A stretch of 64,000 nt of DNA from contig CAWBIK010000006.1 in assembly GCA_963788965.1 (NCBI GenBank), forward strand, positions 248,001 to 312,000. Reading direction: 5' to 3'. Source of the stretch: QHXQ01 sp963788965 (GTDB lineage: Bacteria > Acidobacteriota > Blastocatellia > Pyrinomonadales > Pyrinomonadaceae). The notes below the pieces were generated by a model. It saw only the letters and a program-made list of their open reading frames with translations, was not told the origin of the DNA and did not search any database. The position numbers and the translations under genes are program-made. Below, piece by piece: positions 60,008 to 64,000 of the stretch (its first letter is position 1; each line of letters begins with the position of its first letter).

Positions 60008-60391
60008 ATGGCTCGTGTGGTTGGCGTCGATCTTCCGGTCAATAAGCGCGTCGAGATCGGACTGACGTACATTTTCGGCATCGGGCGTTCGCGCTCGAAC
60101 TCAATCCTCAAAGAAGCGGGCGTCCACCCGGACACGCGCGTGCGCGAACTGGACGAGGATCAACTGGGGCGCATCCGCTCGATCATCGAGGGGCAGGGCG
60201 ACGTTGAAGGCGACCTGCGCAAGCGCACGCAGATGGACATCAAACGCTTGATGGACATCGGCTGCTACCGTGGTTTGCGCCACCGGCGAGGTCTGCCCGT
60301 GCGCGGGCAGCGCACGCACACCAACGCGCGCACCCGCAAGGGCCCGCGGCGCGCCACCATCGCCAAGAAGAAAGCGCCCGGCAAGAAGTAA
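60008..60391 (+). CDS. rpsM: ribosomal protein S13
   Basis: 127 residues. ARVVGVDLPVNKRVEIGLTYIFGIGRSRSNSILKEAGVHPDTRVRELDEDQL, MDIKRLMDIGCYRGLRHRRGLPVRGQRTHTNARTRKGPRRATIAKKKAPGKK. Head protein contacting the large subunit. Confidence 0.97.
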   Translation: MARVVGVDLPVNKRVEIGLTYIFGIGRSRSNSILKEAGVHPDTRVRELDEDQLGRIRSIIEGQGDVEGDLRKRTQMDIKRLMDIGCYRGLRHRRGLPVRGQRTHTNARTRKGPRRATIAKKKAPGKK

Positions 60392-60410
60392 CGGAAGCTT
60401 TCAGCGGTCG

Positions 60411-60511
60411 GCTATCAGCAGTCAGCTTGTTAGCTGGTAGCGTGCGGCTGAAGGTACAAACGAGCGCAGTCAATCGCTTTTGGTTTTAACTGAAGGCTGA
60501 CTGCTGATAGC
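60411..60511 (+). repeat. heptad palindrome, GTCAGCN type, rpsM-rpsK
   Basis: Perfect 16-bp stem GCTATCAGCAGTCAGC (60411-60426) with 60496-60511, with longer related arms on both sides. Confidence 0.8.
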
Positions 60512-60525
60512 TGATAGCTCTAGTT

Positions 60526-60930
60526 ATGGCAAAGACAACAACCGGCGGCAAGAAGAAGGTCTTTCGGAAGAAAGAGAAGAAGAACATCCCGAACGGGATC
60601 GTGTTCATCGCGGCGTCGTTCAACAACACGATGATCTCGATCACCGACTTGGATGGCAACCTGATCGCGCAATCGTCGGCGGGCGCGCGCGGCTTTCGTG
60701 GCTCGCGCAAGGGCACGCCGTTCGCGGCGCAGCAGGCCGCCTACGAGGCGGCGAACAAGGCCAAAGAGGCCGGCATGCAGCAGTGCGAGGTACGCGTGAA
60801 GGGGCCGGGCGGCGGGCGTGAGTCCGCGATCCGCGCCATCAACAACGCGGGCATCCGCGTCATCGCCATCCGCGACACGACGCCCATCCCGCACAACGGC
60901 TGCCGCCCGCCGAAGCGGCGCAGAGTTTAA
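60526..60930 (+). CDS. rpsK: ribosomal protein S11
   Basis: 134 residues. KKNIPNGIVFIAASFNNTMISITDLDGNLIAQSSAGARGFRGSRKGTPFAAQQAAYEAANKAKEAGMQQCEVRVKGPGGGRESAIRAINNAGIRVIAIRDTTPIPHNGCRPPKRRRV. Platform protein near the mRNA exit. Confidence 0.97.
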   Translation: MAKTTTGGKKKVFRKKEKKNIPNGIVFIAASFNNTMISITDLDGNLIAQSSAGARGFRGSRKGTPFAAQQAAYEAANKAKEAGMQQCEVRVKGPGGGRESAIRAINNAGIRVIAIRDTTPIPHNGCRPPKRRRV

Positions 60931-60937
60931 CCATTGT

Positions 60938-61008
60938 GGATTGCGGATTTCGGCATGCGGATTGAAAGACAGTTTGTTTTCTAATCCGCATGCCGAAATC
61001 CGCAATCC
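60938..61008 (+). repeat. heptad palindrome, TTGCGGA type, rpsK-rpsD
   Basis: Perfect 26-bp stem (60938-60963 / 60983-61008), reading GGATTGCGGATTTCGGCATG; loop of 19 nt with TTTGTTTTC. One of the cleanest copies. Confidence 0.9.
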
Positions 61009-61098
61009 GAAATCAAAGGATGAAGGGTCGAGCGCCCGCGTGGCGCGACCTGTAAACTTTTCCGTCTGAAGTTTCAGACAGGAGGCAACAAAACCGAA

Positions 61099-61740
61099 AT
61101 GGCTAGGTATCGTGGAGCGGTGTGCCGTCTGTGCCGCCGCGAAGGTGGCAAACTATTTTTGAAGGGCGACCGCTGTTATAAGCCGTCGTGCCCGATTGAG
61201 AAGCGCGGCACGCAGCCGCCCGGTCAGCACGGCAATTCGCCCCGGCGCGGCAAGGCGCTCGTCGGTTACGGGCAGCAGTTGCGCGAGAAGCAGAAGGTCA
61301 AGCGCATCTACTTCGTGCTCGAAGGTCAGTTCCGCAACTACTTCGAGCGCGCCAACCGGATGAAGGGCATCACGGGTGAGAACCTCTTGTCGTTGCTCGA
61401 ACGCCGTTTGGACAACGCCGTCTATCGCGCGGGCTTTGCCACGTCGCGGCGACAAGCGCGCCAACTCGTCAATCACGGGCACGTCGAAGTTAACGGGCGC
61501 AAAGTTGATATTCCTTCGTTCTCGGTCAAAGCGGGCGACGTGATCGCCATCAAGGAAGCGAGCCAGAAGAACGCGCACATCGAGGGCGCGTGGCAGACGG
61601 CGGGCGGGCGCAATCGCCCCTCTTGGCTTGCACCGGGCGAAAGCGGCGAGATGAGCGCGCGCGTGACGACGCTGCCGGCGCGCGACGACGTCGACCGTTC
61701 GATCAACGAGCAACTGATCGTCGAGCTTTATAGCAAGTAA
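61099..61740 (+). CDS. rpsD: ribosomal protein S4, zinc-binding type
   Basis: 213 residues. The N-terminus has four cysteines (CRLCRREGGKLFLKGDRCYKPSC) like zinc-containing S4 forms of many bacteria. Then LREKQKVKRIYFVLEGQFRNYFERANRMKGITGENLLSLLERRLDNAVYRAGFATSRRQARQLVNHGHVEVNGRKVDIPSFSVKAGD (S4 RNA-binding domain). Follows rpsK; in E. coli S4 represses the alpha operon. Confidence 0.97.
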   Translation: MARYRGAVCRLCRREGGKLFLKGDRCYKPSCPIEKRGTQPPGQHGNSPRRGKALVGYGQQLREKQKVKRIYFVLEGQFRNYFERANRMKGITGENLLSLLERRLDNAVYRAGFATSRRQARQLVNHGHVEVNGRKVDIPSFSVKAGDVIAIKEASQKNAHIEGAWQTAGGRNRPSWLAPGESGEMSARVTTLPARDDVDRSINEQLIVELYSK

Positions 61741-61858
61741 ACGTTTGGCGTCTGTGGTCCGAGCGGCCGTCGCGCATCAGTTTATGCGCAACGGTCGCCG
61801 GGTCGCAGCGCAGTCGTGTTTTCACCGGGTTCGCAGCGCACATACAGGTTTGACAATT

Positions 61859-62914
61859 ATGAGCATAGAGCAAAATACACTTTGGACGGGCTTTCAGATG
61901 CCGCGCCGCTTGGCGGTCGAGAATGAAACGCTGACCGAGCGATACGGGCGCTTCTCGGCGCAGCCGTTTGAGCGCGGCTTCGGCACGACCATCGGCAACA
62001 GTCTCCGCCGCGCGCTGCTCTCTTCGATTGAAGGCGCAGCCATCACTGCGGTTAAGATCGAAGGCGTCGAGCACGAGTTCTCGTCGATTCGCGGCGTGGT
62101 CGAGGACGCGACCGACGTGATCCTCAACCTCAAGCAGATTCCTATTAAGCTGCACGGCAACGAGCCGAAGACGCTGACCATTACGAAGGGCGTCGCGGGC
62201 GAAGTGCTATCGGGCGACATCGAAGCGGACGGCGACGTGGAGATTCTCGATCCGAACGTCTACATCGCCACCGTTAGCGAAGGCGGCGAACTCAACGTCG
62301 AGATGCGCTTGAAGCGCGGGCGCGGCTATGTGCCTGCGGATCGCAACTTCGACGAGGACCTGAGCTTAGGTTACATCCCGATTGACTCGGTGCATACGCC
62401 GGTCAAGAAGGTGAACTACACGGTCGAAGCCGCGCGCTTAGGACAGAACACAGAGTTTGACAAGTTGACCATCGAAGTTTGGACCGATGGCTCGGTCAAA
62501 CCGGACGACGCCATCGGTCTGGCCGCGAAGTTGATCAAAGATCACATGACGATCTTCATCAACTTCGAGGAAGACACGGACGAGGCCGTCTACACCGGCA
62601 TCGAGCGGCCGCCCTTGCCGCGCAACGATCTGCTTGATCGTTCGGTCGATGAACTCGAACTATCTGTGCGGTCCTACAACTGTCTGAAGAACGCCAACAT
62701 TCGCACCATCCGCGATCTCGTCCAACGCAGCGAGCGCGAGATGCTGGCGACGAAGAACTTCGGCAAGAAGTCTTTGAACGAGATCAAAGACATCCTGCAC
62801 GGCATGGGGCTGGACTTCGGCATGGAGTTCGACGAACAGGGCAACCCCATCCCCGGCACGGGCGGCAGCGATCTCGATCCGAGCGAATACGCCGACGTGG
62901 ACGACGAAGAATAA
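61859..62914 (+). CDS. rpoA: RNA polymerase subunit alpha
   Basis: 351 residues from ATG at 61859; the open frame upstream to 61745 is not supported by homology. N-terminal domain FQMPRRLAVENETLTERYGRFSAQPFERGFGTTIGNSLRRALLSSIEGAAIT for dimerisation and beta contact; C-terminal domain SVRSYNCLKNANIRTIRDLVQRSEREMLATKNFGKKSLNEIKDILHGMGLDFGM for DNA and activator binding. C-terminal acidic tail of about 20 residues. A 118-nt gap precedes it. Confidence 0.96.
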   Translation: MSIEQNTLWTGFQMPRRLAVENETLTERYGRFSAQPFERGFGTTIGNSLRRALLSSIEGAAITAVKIEGVEHEFSSIRGVVEDATDVILNLKQIPIKLHGNEPKTLTITKGVAGEVLSGDIEADGDVEILDPNVYIATVSEGGELNVEMRLKRGRGYVPADRNFDEDLSLGYIPIDSVHTPVKKVNYTVEAARLGQNTEFDKLTIEVWTDGSVKPDDAIGLAAKLIKDHMTIFINFEEDTDEAVYTGIERPPLPRNDLLDRSVDELELSVRSYNCLKNANIRTIRDLVQRSEREMLATKNFGKKSLNEIKDILHGMGLDFGMEFDEQGNPIPGTGGSDLDPSEYADVDDEE

Positions 62915-62917
62915 AAC

Positions 62918-62981
62918 AGCGGTCAGCGATCAGCAGTCAGCTTTGCCTGCTTGATTAGCTGACCGCTGACCGCTAATAGCT
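62918..62981 (+). repeat. heptad palindrome, GTCAGCN type, rpoA-rplQ
   Basis: Left AGCGGTCAGCGATCAGCAG (62918 on), right AGCTGACCGCTGACCGCTA (62957 on); imperfect. Ends 10 nt before rplQ. Confidence 0.65.
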
Positions 62982-62991
62982 AAGCAAAGTT

Positions 62992-63720
62992 ATGCGACAT
63001 CAAAAAGCACATCGTAAACTGGGGCGGACAACGGAGCACCGCATCTCGCTGCTGCGCAATCTGGCGACCTCGCTGATTAACGCGCGCAACGAGCAGATCG
63101 TGACCACGCTGCCGAAGGCGAAGGAGTTGCGTCCGTACATCGAACGCGTCATCACGCTGTCGAAGCGCGCGCAGAATTTGACGGGCGACGACACGGCCGC
63201 GCAGACCGTTCATTTGCGCCGTCAGGCTGCGGGCTTCTTCCACGCAGGCAATCAAGGACAAGCGACGACGTTGGGCCGGCGCGGGCAGGAGCGTGCGCCG
63301 CGCACGGCGGGCGTCGCCGCAGTCAAGCGTCTGTTCGGCGAACTGGGCGAGCGTTACAAAGATCGACCGGGCGGCTACACGCGCATCATCAAGTTGGGCC
63401 GGCGCGACGGCGACAACGCCGAACTCGCTATTATCGAGTTGGTGGACAACCCGCGCGAGCGCGAAGCCGCCGAGCAGACGAAGCGAGCCAAGACCACAGG
63501 CGCGGGCAAGAAAAAGAGCGCGCGTGCTTCCAAGTCGGGCGAGGCCGAGGGCGGCCGGCGTGGTGGGCGCAAGGCCGACCGCACGTTCGAGAAGGAAGAG
63601 ACGACCGAGGCGCGCGGGCGCGGGCGTGTGCCCGAAGCGAAGGACGCCGACAAGGCAGGTAGTGGCGGCCGGCGTTCGCAGAAGACCGAATCCACCGCCG
63701 CCGAGCAAGAATCCGATTAG
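62992..63720 (+). CDS. rplQ: ribosomal protein L17 with long C-terminal tail
   Basis: 242 residues, about twice the usual length. The first about 150 are the L17 domain (RHQKAHRKLGRTTEHRISLLRNLATSLINARNEQIVTTLPKAKELRPYIERVITLSKR, with RPGGYTRIIKLGRRDGDNAELAIIELVD). The last about 90 are K/R/G/E/A-rich, with stretches such as RGRGRVPEAKDADKAGSGG. Similar basic-acidic tails are on L22 and S3 here. Last gene of the alpha cluster. Confidence 0.95.
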   Translation: MRHQKAHRKLGRTTEHRISLLRNLATSLINARNEQIVTTLPKAKELRPYIERVITLSKRAQNLTGDDTAAQTVHLRRQAAGFFHAGNQGQATTLGRRGQERAPRTAGVAAVKRLFGELGERYKDRPGGYTRIIKLGRRDGDNAELAIIELVDNPREREAAEQTKRAKTTGAGKKKSARASKSGEAEGGRRGGRKADRTFEKEETTEARGRGRVPEAKDADKAGSGGRRSQKTESTAAEQESD

Positions 63721-63787
63721 TTTGCCTTAAGCCAGCGCCGACGCGTGTTGTGCTAACAGACGCGCGCCGGCCGGGTCTTTCAAGTCT

Positions 63788-63845
63788 GGCCCCCAAGCCC
63801 CCGCCACGGCGACCGGAGAGGCGCGGGCTGGGGGCCTTGCCTTTG
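63788..63845 (+). terminator. terminator of the ribosomal block
   Basis: GGCCCCCAAGCCC (63788-63800) pairs with GGGCTGGGGGCC (63825-63836) with one bulged base, followed by TTGCCTTTGT. Strong GC stem after rplQ, weak U-tract. Confidence 0.65.
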
Positions 63846-63859
63846 TGCTTGGTGCCCCG

Positions 63860-64000
63860 ATGCGAGTCTACAAACTTATCCGTGCGGAGGCGCGAGACAA
63901 GATGAGCAGTCAGGACAGACCAGAGACAGTCGGTGCGGCCAGCGCACCGGCACGCGAACCGGAGCAGACCGCTCAACAGCCGCGCGGCGACAGCAGCGCA
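63860..64000 (+). CDS. partial unknown gene at right edge
   Basis: Reading frame open to the end from ATG at 63860 (MRVYKLIRAEARDKM...) or from the internal ATG at 63902 (MSSQDRPETVGAASAPAREPEQ...), the latter with GGAGG 21 nt upstream. The visible part is hydrophilic, rich in A, P, E and Q. No family recognised and the start is uncertain. Confidence 0.35.
   Translation, partial: MRVYKLIRAEARDKMSSQDRPETVGAASAPAREPEQTAQQPRGDSSA

Overview
The window comes from a GC-rich bacterium, most likely an acidobacterium (Blastocatellia or a related class is a guess). Reasons: a secreted VWA-domain protein of the acidobacterial type fused to a TonB C-terminal domain, a TonB receptor with an N-terminal carboxypeptidase-regulatory-like domain, folate-dependent trmFO, several secreted proteins of no named family, and the GC-rich codon use. 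No rRNA is present to settle the taxonomy.

Layout. 1-7.3 kb: an end-truncated membrane protein, a very long protein of unknown function and a TPR-CHAT peptidase-like protein, all on the + strand and tightly packed. 7.3-15.4 kb: tRNA-Thr(CGT), a lysine/alanine-rich histone-H1-like protein next to a very acidic 56-residue protein, two related secreted proteins, trmFO, the VWA-TonB protein and a Xer recombinase. 15.4-25.4 kb: mostly minus-strand genes: a DksA/TraR-like zinc-finger protein, a TonB-dependent receptor with a strong promoter and palindromic operator candidate, a deoxyhypusine-synthase-like protein, a small secreted protein, uvrA, then pgsA (+) and a secreted protein (-). 25.7-63.8 kb: one long + strand information-processing block: tRNA-Thr/Tyr/Gly/Thr, tuf copy 1, rpmG, tRNA-Trp, secE, nusG, rplKAJL, rpoBC, a strong terminator, a new promoter with a roughly 440-nt leader, rpsL-rpsG-fusA-tuf copy 2, then the S10, spc and alpha clusters from rpsJ to rplQ, closed by a GC-rich terminator. 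The end of the window holds the start of an unidentified gene.

Two features cut across the window. First, many gene junctions, above all inside the ribosomal-protein block, contain long inverted repeats whose arms are built from degenerate tandem heptanucleotides (unit types TTGCGGA, AGTGACA, GTCAGCN, CGTGAAT, AGTAAGC and a GATGAA/GAAGGCGGC type). They usually lie between a stop codon and the next ribosome binding site and would form large hairpins in the polycistronic mRNA. This is the least explained structure here and the best candidate for an undescribed system. Second, at least eleven single-base frameshifts break otherwise well-conserved genes, including essential ones (fusA, uvrA, trmFO, one tuf). 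Restoring one base in each case gives a normal-length protein, so residual indels in the assembly are the simplest explanation; these genes are annotated as whole units with the break position given.

The 25-64 kb block makes the ribosome, RNA polymerase core, translation factors and Sec translocon. RpoB carries an extra cysteine-rich segment near its N-terminus, and several ribosomal proteins (L17, L22, S3, S17) carry unusually long low-complexity tails.
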